Source: Tetrastigma voinierianum (Eukaryota; Streptophyta; Magnoliopsida; Vitales; Vitaceae). Taken from it: 64,000 nucleotides of DNA. Positions within the stretch are counted from its first letter, which is position 1. Every line of letters starts with the position of its first letter. Both the position numbers and the translations under genes were made by a program. This document shows, piece by piece, positions 1 to 10,430 of this stretch. The notes below the pieces were generated by a model that was not told where the DNA came from, ran no database searches, and was given only the letters and a program-made list of their open reading frames with translations. The stretch spans positions 62,001 through 126,000 of the forward strand of contig JAEQBH010006860.1 in NCBI GenBank assembly GCA_016808115.1. Direction: 5' to 3'.

Positions 1-1135
1 TATGTATAAGAGGAGCACTTAATTATGAAATCCTAAAGAAATAACAAAAATATTAAAGAAAATTAATAACTTATATTTTATTATTATTTTAAACAATTCT
101 TGTATATATTTAAATTATTTAATCTTTATATGGATAAATTAAAATAAATAAAATTGTCATCGACTTGTTGCGGCTCGTTTTGTCGTTGACTTATTACGGC
201 AGGTAGTTGTGTCATCGATGGTTGGCTTTTTCATGGGTTTTTGCATTGACAATTCAAATGACAAAGTTTCGATTCGGTAAAGTTATCGTATCAAATCTTG
301 TTCATCACTATGCTGCAAATCTGGAATCTTAAATATTCTAGGCATTTTTGGATTATCAAATGTATAGGCCTTGAGTTGATTATTTTTGCTATTAACTTAG
401 ATGTTGCATCATCCTCTAAAGTTTTTAGCACTTTTGATTCCATGTTTTAATGGATTGTATTGTTAACGTGAATAAATTTATCTCTTTTAAAAAAATTAAA
501 ATAAATAAAATGAATTTCAAATAATAAATAAAAATACTTGAGCCTTTATTTTCTTTTAGCACTTAAATTATTAAATTAGTTTATCAACTGATTTTAAATA
601 ACTTTAAGTATTGTGTGTTGATAACTAATTTGGTAGCTACGACAAAAAGGTTTTGAAAGGAATTTTTTCTAGATAAGTATTGTTGACTTGTCGTTCTCTA
701 CTTTTGGTTTACTCATCTAAGTCATCTTTTTGGTCAATATTTAAACACGGTGAAGCTTGGAAAATTCTATGAATGGATCATTTGATCAAAATCAATCAAC
801 ATTTTTTTTTTCTCAAACTATTGGGCAACAAGTGCTCCGGATTTGGGTTTGCTCTTTAATGATCACTACTTTAAATCTCCTCTAGGTTATTGGAGGTTTA
901 TCTGACTGTTAATTTCAAGGCTCCATGATATTAGTCGAGATATGTCCAAGTTGGTTCGGACACCCACAATTTAAAAAAATATATTATTGAACACCAAGCT
1001 TACCTAATGGATATTTATTGCATACTTTTGGAAATTATTTACGTTATCCCATAGCCCGTACTCTTTTGAAAGGGAGCCCTTCCAAAAATTCACACAATGT
1101 CCCAAAACAACTTTTTTAAAATATAAAAAAAAACC
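1..1135. other. AT-rich intergenic DNA, no gene seen
   Basis: Stops are dense in all frames and no recognisable protein or RNA was found. The sequence is mostly homopolymer-rich AT DNA of the kind found between plant genes. Confidence 0.6.
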
Positions 1136-1285
1136 AAAATATTGTCAAAACTAATGTATTTTTGGCATGTCATTAAAACCATAGTTAGTGCCTATAGTTT
1201 TAATTGTTTTAAAAAATTTTAAACCGTAATCACCAACTTTGATTTTGATGACATGACAAGAAAACACTAATTTTGTCATTATTTT
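1136..1285. repeat. Inverted repeat / MITE-like hairpin
   Basis: The first 38 bases (1136-1173) are an imperfect reverse complement of the last 38 bases (1248-1285), with a loop of about 74 bases. This could be a small non-autonomous DNA transposon or a foldback element. No clear target-site duplication was found. A transcript would fold into a long hairpin, but nothing shows it is transcribed. Confidence 0.55.
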
Positions 1286-2172
1286 AAAACATGTATTACT
1301 TTAAGAATTAAAAAAAAATTGTTAGAATATGTATTAAATTTCTGTTGTAATTAATTCCTTTGTAAAGATAAACCATATATGATAATTCCTGAATTGTTAT
1401 ATTATTGTAATATTATGTTTTCTTTGAGGAATAGGAAAGATTTTAGAATATCTACATATAAAATATTCTTGGTCATGAGGAAAAGATATAGAGATGGGTT
1501 TATAGAGGTTATTCGATTGTGTGCGCCCGATGTGAGTTGAAATTGAGAGTTTTGTAAGATACTTTTTTTGATATTGTGGGCATCGTAGGGTTTTGTGATT
1601 TTGTGATTTTTCCTAATCATCGCAATATTTTGATACTCCAATCTTGTACTATGTTTTTAAGAATAGTAGAAATATTATCTCCTTCGTGAATATAAGCATG
1701 ATTGGCTGAACTAGATTAAAATTCTCGTGCACCTTTATGGGATTTTGAATTCGAATCGAGTCGATTTCGAGTATAATTATTTAATAGATTCGAGCTTTGT
1801 CAAGTTGAGTTCGAATAGCTCGATTATTTTTTGAGTCGAATTATGAACAGCTAAAAAAAAGCTCGATCGAGCTCAAGTTGAGTCGAGTTTGAGCTTTGAA
1901 TTTTTAAATTGAGTCAGCTTTAAGCTTGATTTCTTATCGACTCGGGGACTCGATTACATCCATTCCGTACCCCATATATTCTGTGTTTGTGTTTTCATTC
2001 TTGGGTAAGACGAGTGATGTGTGAATGGCCACACAACCATTTAGTGAAATCCGCACAAAGCAATTCCATTCATCTTTGAGATACATTTCAGTGGGGGCTA
2101 GCCAATTATCACGAGCCACGTGGACACTTGCAGTAAAAGAAAATGCATAATTAGATTGAAAAGGAATCGTGC
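1286..2172. other. Intergenic DNA with a TCGAG/GAGCT-rich segment
   Basis: No gene was seen. Between about 1735 and 1935 the motifs TCGAG, GAGCT and GAGTCGA recur in both orientations. This degenerate low-complexity pattern is common near plant transposon ends. The short reading frames here match nothing I recognise. Confidence 0.45.
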
Positions 2173-2374
2173 ATTGATAATTGATTCACATTTGCTCAAG
2201 AAATTAAATCATGAATTACGTGGACGTACGTTAATATCAATATTGGATATTCTAGCTTGCAGTAGACACCAATATTGATAATTGATTCACATTTACTCAA
2301 GAAATTAAATCATGAATCACGTGGACATACGTTCATATCAATATCGGAGATTCTAGCTAGCAGTGGACACCAAT
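2173..2374. repeat. Two-copy tandem repeat, 101-base unit
   Basis: Copies run 2173-2273 and 2274-2374. Both start with ATTGATAATTGATTCACATT and end with ACACCAAT, differing by a few substitutions and no length change. This is a simple recent tandem duplication of AT-rich DNA. Confidence 0.85.
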
Positions 2375-2476
2375 TTTGACCAACTAATATTCATATTTCT
2401 ATTTGCATTATCAGACTACTGTGTGGTCTAACGTTACCATGATACTTTTATGTATATTTGTAATGATACTTTTGTA

Positions 2477-2551
<75 letters not shown>
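2477..2551. repeat. Compound microsatellite (TA)n(TG)n
   Basis: About 12 TA units are followed by about 25 TG units. The minus-strand open frame across it is an artefact of the repeat. Confidence 0.97.
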
Positions 2552-2552
<1 letters not shown>

Positions 2553-3035
2553 AAAAAGAAATAAAGTTTTTATATAGAGTCTAAAGAAATTGGCTGAAAA
2601 TAGGAGAAATTGCCAAATTTGGGCCGCGATGCCACAACATATGGACAGTGATGTCGCGACATGCACTATTCATCAGCATTTTGCCTTTTCCTTGCATTGA
2701 ACTTCCCGAGATTGTAACTTTCTTGTCTAGACTCCAAATTGGGCGTTCTTGGACTCGTTGGAAAGCCTAAGAAGTTTACTATCCATAAATACAAAGATTG
2801 GAGACTTGGAAGGTCGTTCACACCAGCCAGCTGTTGAAATACGATGAAATGCTTCTACATGTGGAGTTTGCTGATTTTTTTACTTTCTCGCTTCATATTG
2901 CCTCAATACCTTAGATTTGGTCCTAATTACAAATATGAATGAAAACAGTGTTGAAACACTTATTAATATACTAAAAACATGCATAAAACTACCTAGAACA
3001 TGTGGATATGGATATATGAGTACAAAGTGTACTTA

Positions 3036-3714
3036 TCAGCTTTATCCTATATGCATCATGATTCATCATACCTATCTTTCATAGAGACATATCAAGTAAC
3101 GACATTCTTTTGGATTCTATGCTCGAAGCTTTTGTATCTAATTTTGATACTGCAAGACTGTTGGATCCCGATTCATCCAATTAAACCCTTCTTACCAGCA
3201 CTTAAGATTATATTCCACCAGGTAATTAAACTAGACTATAACCTTCATTAGTCTTTCCCTGTTTATTTTTGCAAATAATTTACAAAACATTAATGTTTTC
3301 AATTGTTAAAAAGCCTTCTCTCTCTATATATGGTTTTTGAAAATGTTTGTGATGATATTTCTTCTGATTCTAACAAAGATCTTCATTTTTTTGGTATGTG
3401 TTGTAGAGCTTGTGTATACTATGGTTGTGACTGAGAAATGTGACGTTTATAGCTTTGGGATGGTGGCGTTGGAGAGAATGATGGGAATACATCCAAGAAA
3501 TCTTGTCAACTTAGTATCATCTTCATCAACTCAAAACATAACATTGAAGGGTATATTATATTCACGTCTTTCATCTCCTAAAGGTTCACGAGGTTCTAAT
3601 GATGTAGCTCGTCAGTTTATGCAACAAGTATCATGGAGACTTATGGTTAGCAAGTTATTTCCACAACCCATTGGTGCAATGTCACTTTCGCAATTGAAAA
3701 TTGAAAAATTTTAA
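3036..3714 (+). pseudogene. LRR receptor kinase (MIK2-like) 3' half, pseudogene
   Basis: This is a remnant of the kinase domain of a plant LRR receptor-like kinase of the MDIS1-interacting receptor kinase 2 type. The first exon piece (3036-3222) begins at the LSYMHHD segment just before the catalytic loop. It runs through a damaged catalytic loop and DFG region and ends at a splice donor-like CAG|GTAATT. After an intron the second exon (about 3407-3714) reads the subdomain IX motif EKCDVYSFGMVALE, then the family tail ending SLSQLK before a stop. Compared with the related copy at 25.4 kb, the HRDISSNN and DFG motifs are destroyed. About 25 residues of the C-lobe are missing before the MQQVSWR segment. 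Everything upstream (LRRs, membrane segment, N-lobe) is absent. Non-functional; the family call is firm and the exact orthology is unknown. Confidence 0.85.
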
Positions 3715-3800
3715 ATGGCAAGAGTGTTGAAATGTAACTGGAAAGAAGATTTTTCCTTTTCTTTTTTTTTTATCTTCTAAGAAATTTATGATTTATGTGT

Positions 3801-4159
3801 TGAACCGATCTTCGGGTGACTCATTCGGTTGTTGAGTTAGCCATGAAGTGGTCTACTAATTCCACATCTGCACGTGGAGTAAGTGGTGAAACCCACTTAC
3901 TTGACAGTTAAAGTATAGGCTGATGGTGCCTATATATAAGGAAAGATTATTTGTTAGGTCCACATTCTTATATGAAGTATTCCAACACCATGGGGTAAGA
4001 TGCCCGAGGCGTGAAGGTCACTATGGGTGCTAATCTAAGTCGATCTCGACCCGCATTACAAGTAATGGAAGGAGTATTTGAATTCTATCTTCGCGTGGTA
4101 TTTTTAACTATGTGAGGATAAATCATTGTCTTAATGATTTTACGGTGATAATTCTCACA
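3801..4159 (+). repeat. Copia-1 5' LTR
   Basis: Matches 13913-14284 along its whole length, with scattered substitutions and small indels. It contains a TATA-like TATATATAAGG at about 3930 that would serve as the element's promoter. Ends TG...CA. Confidence 0.9.
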
Positions 4160-4162
4160 TTT

Positions 4163-4174
4163 TGGTATCGGAGC
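4163..4174 (+). other. Copia-1 primer binding site
   Basis: TGGTATCGGAGC lies three bases after the LTR. It differs by one base from TGGTATCAGAGC, the complement of the tRNA-Met 3' end used by most plant Copia elements. Confidence 0.88.
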
Positions 4175-4651
4175 AGATACGTATCTGCCTTGTTGAATTT
4201 TTTTCTCAGTGAATTTCATTGTTCATGGTTTGGAGAAATATGAGTGGCTTATATATTTAGCATGATTCTAAGATATTCACGGATATGTTATTTTAATTTC
4301 ACGATGTCATGCTAGATTTTAGGAGTGTGATTATTCTGAAGATCTTGCTTGAAGCGTAATGAATTTTTAATATAAGTATTCGGAGTTGTGCCATATCGCG
4401 GTTTTAATGGCATATCCGAGACATCCTAGTTTTAATTATTTATTTAATTTGGAGGATGATTTTAGAATCTCCTCTTTGTGGTTTTAGATTTATTGAAACC
4501 CGTAGAAAATTTAAATCATATATTTTTGGGTTAATAAAGTGATATTCAAAGAAGATGATTTATTCATAAATCCTCTTTGTTGTATTCCTATGACATTCGG
4601 ATTAATAAAATAAAATTGGTATAAAGAATAGACCAATTTTGATATACTAAT

Positions 4652-4783
4652 AAATCTAAATTTAATAAAACAACATCAAGATGGCCGATTTTTTGTCTTA
4701 TTAAAAAAAAGAAAAAAAATCTAAATTTAATAAAACGGCATCAAGATGGCTGATTTTTTGTCTTATTAAAAAAAAAGAAAAAA
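4652..4783. repeat. Two-copy 65-base tandem repeat in Copia-1 leader
   Basis: AAATCTAAATTTAATAAAAC begins each copy (4652 and 4717), and each ends in an A-rich run. It lies in the long untranslated leader (4175 to about 5300), where no coding sequence could be recognised. Confidence 0.85.
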
Positions 4784-4918
4784 AAGGGGGTAACCATATA
4801 AATTTTGCATGCCCCAGTGGGTTAATCAGGATGTCAACTATGGAGTTTAGGCGTGATCAGGGGTTGCCATAAAGGCCCATTCAGGTGGGCGTAGGCTAAT
4901 TTATTAATTAAGAATAGC

Positions 4919-4919
4919 C

Positions 4920-4977
<58 letters not shown>
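4919..4977. repeat. (TA)n(TG)n microsatellite in Copia-1 leader
   Basis: An uninterrupted TA run is followed by a TG run, the same compound type as at 2477. Confidence 0.95.
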
Positions 4978-4978
<1 letters not shown>

Positions 4979-5374
4979 GTGTTTTATTTATTAATTAGGA
5001 TAAAATATCGGTTTATAATTCTCGGTTACCGCAGGAATTGAGAATAGGAACATATTCCATTAGTTTTATCCTGAGAATAATAGGGATTGGATCTAATTAA
5101 TTTGGGAGCTTTAGCCCGGAAGCTAAGTTCTGTATGTCTCTAGGTAATTCTTTATTTAAGTAAAAGGTAAATTTAATAGAGTGGAAATTTAACCCATAGG
5201 CAAGTTCTACGTTCATAGATTAATCTATAGTGTGTTTTTACATTGGTAAGACATCGTCAAGATATATGACGCAGAAACAATTATTGATAAAACCTTATTT
5301 CTTTAGTGCGGTTACCCAAACACGACTTTATTATGAAATCGGACTTGGAAATTCAGAGCTTAAGGAGATAACTA

Positions 5375-8234
5375 TAAGGTGCGGAGAGAAAGTCTTGCTC
5401 AAATTAGGTTGCATGGATATAGACTATACCGTTAAAGATGATGAGCCCCAGGCCATCGGCTACCATCGCCTAATGTTGTATTGAGTTATTATAGCTTGGG
5501 AAAGTCCTAATTGCCTCTTTGTTATGTTCATTAGAAATCACATTTCTGTTAGTATACGTGATTCTATTGAGAAGCATAATGGGTTCAAGAGACTTGTTAA
5601 GGCGATTGATTAATTCGCGAAGTCCGTGAAGTATAGCAGGTACTCGCATTATTAGTTCTCCGCCTTAGGCTCATTGGAGTGAAAGGTGTGCGTGATCATA
5701 TAATGAGCATGATGGACATAGCGGCTTAGTTAAAGAACCTAGAAGTAACCATATCGGAGACCTTTCTCCTTCAATATATTCTATGTACTCTTCCTCCTCA
5801 ATATAAACAATTGAGATCTCATAACACCGCATGGGAGTTGGTTAAGTAGCGAACTTTTGACCATGCGTGTGCAAGAGGAGGAGCGGCTACTTGTGGAACA
5901 AGAAGAGAAGGTACTTTTCACTCTTCCCGGTAATAAAGGGAAGAATGATGTTAAGAATAAGGGAAATGGCAAGACTCAACCCAAGGTAGGCATCAAAAAA
6001 GAATCCACGTGTTTCTTTTGTAAAAAGAAGGGACATATGAAGAAGGACTGTGCAAATCACAAAGCCTGGCTTGAAAAGAAAGGTACTTCTTTTTCATTCG
6101 TATGTTGAATCAAATTTCACAAATGTTAATCAGAACACTTGGTGGATTGACTCTGGTTCTACAATATATGTTTCAAATACCTTACAGGGTATGAGAAACC
6201 TCAGGAAGTCGATGGGTAGTGAGCGGTACATCCACTCGGGAGAGAGGTCAAGCTCACATGTGGAAGCCATCGGGACTTGTAGTTTAAAGTTGTCAAGCGA
6301 TTTTGTTTTGCAGTTGGAAAAGACCTTCTATGTACCTAGTTTTTCTAGGAACTTGTTTTCAATTTCAGCACTCATACGCCCAAGGTTTCTTATATAGCAC
6401 AAGGATCTTGGTTTATGTTATTAACCGTCGGAGGTTATTGGATATGGTATTTTGTGCGATGGTCTTTGTTAGTGCAATTGCAAAATGATAATCTTATAAC
6501 TCATTAAGTCTAATTGTTGAGTATTAAAGAAGTGTTATGAATGAAAGATTCTCCTTATTATGGCTTTTAAGGATTAAGGACACATCTCCATCGGGAGGAT
6601 TAAAAGATTAGTAAATGAAAGGGTACTTAGTTCCCTGGACTTTACTAACTTTGAGACATGTTTGGATTGCATTAAGGGCAAGCAAACCAACAAGTCTAAA
6701 AAGGGTGCAACAAGGAGCAAACATCTATTAGAAATTATACATACGGATATTTGTTGTCTAGATATGGACTGTAGTGACCCAAGATACTTTATCACCTTCA
6801 TAGACGACTATTCACGTTACATGTATCTCTACATTTTTTGTTCGAAGAACGGAGCGTAGGAAGCCTTTAAGGTATTCAAGGCTGAGATAGATAAACAATG
6901 TGAGATGTAAATAAAGATAGTGAGGTAAGATAGAGGTGGAGAGTACTATGGTAGGTACACTGAGAATGGACAAGCACCGAGTCCATTTGCTAGGTTTCTT
7001 CAAGAGCATGGGATTGTTGCCCAATGCAATATGCCTGGTTCTCTAGACCAGAATGGTGTGGCAGAAAGAAGAAACCAAACTTTAATAGACATGGTAAGGA
7101 GTATGAGGAGCAACAGGTCTCTTCCTCATTTCTTATGGACTAAGGCACTGAAGACGACAGTGTATATATTAAATTGGGTTTCGACAAAGGCTGTCTAAAA
7201 GACGCCATTTGAGTTATTTAAAGGTTGGAAACCTAGTTTGCAACATATACACGGATGGGGATGCTCGTCTGAAGTAAGGATTTATAATCCACAAGAAAAA
7301 AAACTTAACCCAAGGACTATAAGTGGGCATTTTATTGGATATGCTAAGAAGTCCAAAGGTTATAAATTCTATTGTCCTTCTCACACCACTAGGATTGTGG
7401 AATCAATAAACGCGAAGTTTCTAGAGAATGACTTAGTCAGTGGGACAATTTCATGACAACTTGTTTGAAAGAGATCACTATAAGGTCAAGCCCCTAATCC
7501 AAGTCACAGATTTTCTGTCATACACACCCATGAAATAGAAAGCGGTATAAGATAACCAATCATTCAGGATCCCCGTACTTCTGAACCTATAGATCACGTT
7601 ATCGAGGACCAACAAAATGTTGAACAACCGATTGAGCAACCGATTGAACAATAAGTTCCTCATGAAGAAACAACATTGAGGAGATCTACAAGGGACAAGA
7701 ATTAAGCTATTCCTAGTGATTATGTTGTGTACTTACAGAACCAGATTCTGATATAGGGTGAACATGATCGAAACGTTTTCCTGAAGCCATAAGTTCTGAG
7801 GTAAATTTATAGTTTGAAATACGAAGGATGAGATAGATTCTATGGCCACTAATAGAGTCTAGGATCTCGACGAGTTACCTTACGGTGTAAAAGCCATTGG
7901 GTGTAAGTGGGTCTTTAAGACTAAGAAAGACTCACAAGGCAACATTGAGAGACATAAGGCAAGACATAAGGCTAAAGGATTCACTCAAAGGGAAGGAATC
8001 GACTACATGGAGACTTTTTTTCTGTGTAAGGAAAGTCTCTTCGTGTGATCATATGGCACAGTGGCTCATTTTTGATATGGAAGTCCTCGGATGGATGCTT
8101 AGAAAACTGCCTTTCTTAATGGTGGGCTAGAGGAAAAGGTTTACATGAAACAACCTAAAGGATTCTACTCTAGTGTTGGTGAGCATTTAGTTTGCAAGCT
8201 TAATAAATCCATATACGGTTTGCCTGAGCGTCCG
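5375..8234 (+). pseudogene. Copia-1 gag-protease-integrase-RT (5' part), broken
   Basis: Gag remnants include the LKLGCMDIDY block near 5400 and the LPPQYKQL region near 5800. A CCHC knuckle (CFFCKKKGHMKKDC, about 6013-6054) follows. The protease has WWIDSGST near 6140 with its DSG active site, then the FYVPSFSRNL block. Integrase runs about 6640-7200 with FITFIDDYSRY, DRGGEYYG and QNGVAERRN carrying the DDE residues. A conserved integrase C-terminal piece (IYNPQEKKL, GYAKKSKGY) follows at 7260-7400. RT starts at about 7850 (GCKWVFKTKKD) and runs to KSIYGL at 8225, where a solo LTR interrupts it. Several in-frame stops and at least three frameshifts make it non-functional. The DSG and integrase acidic residues themselves are still readable. 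Confidence 0.9.
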
Positions 8235-9900
8235 TATCTTGAATCGAGGGGTGTCGTTGATACCGTCGACTGCGGAATATCTGTGTCTCATATCATGAAA
8301 CATGTACATGAGTAAAAACGGTCACTTGGGCCCATACATTAATACTCATCAAGAATACATCAACTATATAACAATAGTTCAAGAGTTATTACATTACTCT
8401 TAACCAAAACATATATCAAAATTTAGAGTTTTAATACATGTTATACAAAATGAATACCAAGAAGCCACAATCAGGTTTTCTTCATATGACCTCTAGTGAC
8501 GTCAATCCCTCCTGTACACTCCATTACGAAATAATGATCCCTCGACGGGATAATATTTAGTAGTGATAATCTCCTGTGGTTTACTCCCCACCTAAGTGCA
8601 CATGTCTGGCAAACAAACCTGATCGAAACAAATACATGATCCTACTTGAATGTCTACATGCCCAATCCCATGTCTTGAGTCCTCACCAGCTCTGCATGCC
8701 TAAGCTAAATCACGAGCAAAAATCACAGTTTTCAAAACAAAAGCTTTTTTTGTTCTCGAAAACTTACTACCGAGTTTCGTTAAATACATTGGACAACCCT
8801 CCAGGGGTGAATTCTTTGGGTAATTCTCAGAAGCAGTCATGGAGTCAGCCTCGAGATGGTTGTTGGACAACTCTTAAGCAATTCTTCGGAAAATCTTCGC
8901 CAGAATTCCTTTCACTTTTCTTTCATTTCGTGTCATGCACTCACACCTATCGTTCATGCAGTGCATATAAGATACGTCTACCAATTCAAAATTTCATGCT
9001 AATATATTTTACATGCATATATTAACATAATTAATTCACATAATTCATGTTATTCAATTCACAACAATAACACCAAAATTAGCTAACATGGGAAACAAAT
9101 AACAATCAACAATTCATTTGAATCACCCAAACCACACAAAATCACACAACAATCCATTGAATAGTGAAATACTGACCGGCATTGTTCACGGCCACCTGAT
9201 AAAGTTTTCTTCCTGATTAAGATTTTGAGACCGAAAACACGGCCATCGAGGCCTCTCGACAAATCCCGTCCATTAAAATGGCTCTTGGCCAAAGGGCAAA
9301 CCAAGTAGGAAAAGATACCTATCTTTTGGAGTTGTCGAGACCACAAGTAGGTACCTGCGTAGCCCTTGCCGGCGTAGAACAGCTTTGCTTCTTGGCGAAG
9401 AGAGCCAGAAGCGGTCTAAGTAGAAATCTGATCCACGTTTCTCTGCAAAAACCGATCTCCACTCATAGTTTCGGTGAAAATTGGAAGAAGATCGTCTTTT
9501 GTCTATTTATTTAATCTTTTCACTTAATTCCCATTTTATCCCTTCATTTAACTATTTGACTTAAAGGGCCTTTTTGACACTTGGCTTAATCTAAGCCATT
9601 CATTTCCATCCTCTCACTAATCATGCAACATGTGTCACATGGGTACATGTAGTAGGTGACTTTGTCATCACACGCTGTCTTTCACAGAAATTTGTCATAT
9701 GACACCCTACGATTGCCTCAGAAAAGTGAAATTCCAGTGTCTCATATTCGGCGAAATTCGACGTGGTAGCAGATTTCCGCGAGGCAATCCCCCAGCGGTG
9801 AAATCTTTTTCGTCATCCGAGATCTAGAAAATTTTCGGGTTTTGACCAAAATTACCATTTTACCATTTTTCAGAAAATTTGAATTTTCTCGGGTTTTACA
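8235..9900 (-). mobile_element. Solo Gypsy-type LTR inside Copia-1 RT
   Basis: This aligns over its length with the two LTRs of the Gypsy element at 14.8-22.9 kb. Shared blocks include TACATCAACTATATAAC, AGAGTTATTACATT and the terminal TTTTCTCGGGTTTTACA at 9900. Read on the minus strand it starts TGTAAAACCCGAG. The left end is degraded and carries a deletion relative to the other copies. The RT reading frame stops at about 8234 (..GLPERP) and resumes at 9901 (..RQ, then YLKF), so this is an insertion followed by LTR-LTR recombination. Remains of a target duplication (CCG) sit at both edges. The 149-residue open frame at 8576-9025 is inside this LTR and is not a gene. Confidence 0.85.
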
Positions 9901-10430
9901 CCGACAATAGTATCTAAAGTTCCATGAAGTTATTTCTTCCTTCGGTTTTGAAGAGAATGTCATGGATAATTGTATATACCACAAGATCAGTAAGAGTAAG
10001 ATATGCTTTCTTGTTTTATACATGGAAGATATTCTGTTAGCTACTAATGATATGGGAACATTATACAAGGTGAAACAATTCAACTCGAAGAACTTTGATA
10101 TGAAGGATATGGGTGAGGCATCTTATGTCATTGACATAAAGATCCATAGGGAAAGATCTCGAGGCATTTTGGGTTTGTCTCAAGAGACCTATATCAACAA
10201 AGTCTTAGAGAGATTTCAAATGAAAAATTATTCACCAAGTTCAGCTCCCATTGTGAAAGGTGATAGGTTCAGTTTAAACCCGGTGCCAGAAGGCGATCTT
10301 GGTGGAAAGATGAAGACCTCCACTTATCTCTTGGCGGTTGGAAGTCTCATGTATGGGTTTTGTACTAGACTTGACATTGCCCATCTCTTTGTTGAATTAT
10401 TAGGCGGATATCAAAGTAATCCAGGGTCAA
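9901..10430 (+). pseudogene. Copia-1 reverse transcriptase, middle part
   Basis: RT resumes after the solo LTR, with one stop in the first few codons and then an open frame from 9962. The catalytic box that is normally YVDD reads YMED at 10019-10030, so the first catalytic aspartate is a glutamate. The following ILLATND, YINKVLERF and SLMYGF blocks are typical Copia RT. The frame is cut at NPGS by the next solo LTR at 10431. Confidence 0.9.

Noticed and set aside
2448..2666. Minus-strand frame with poly-HT and IYIY runs
   Set aside because: Translation of a TG/TA microsatellite.
8576..9025. 149-residue plus-strand frame
   Set aside because: Lies inside a solo LTR whose other two copies at 14.8 and 21.1 kb do not preserve the frame.
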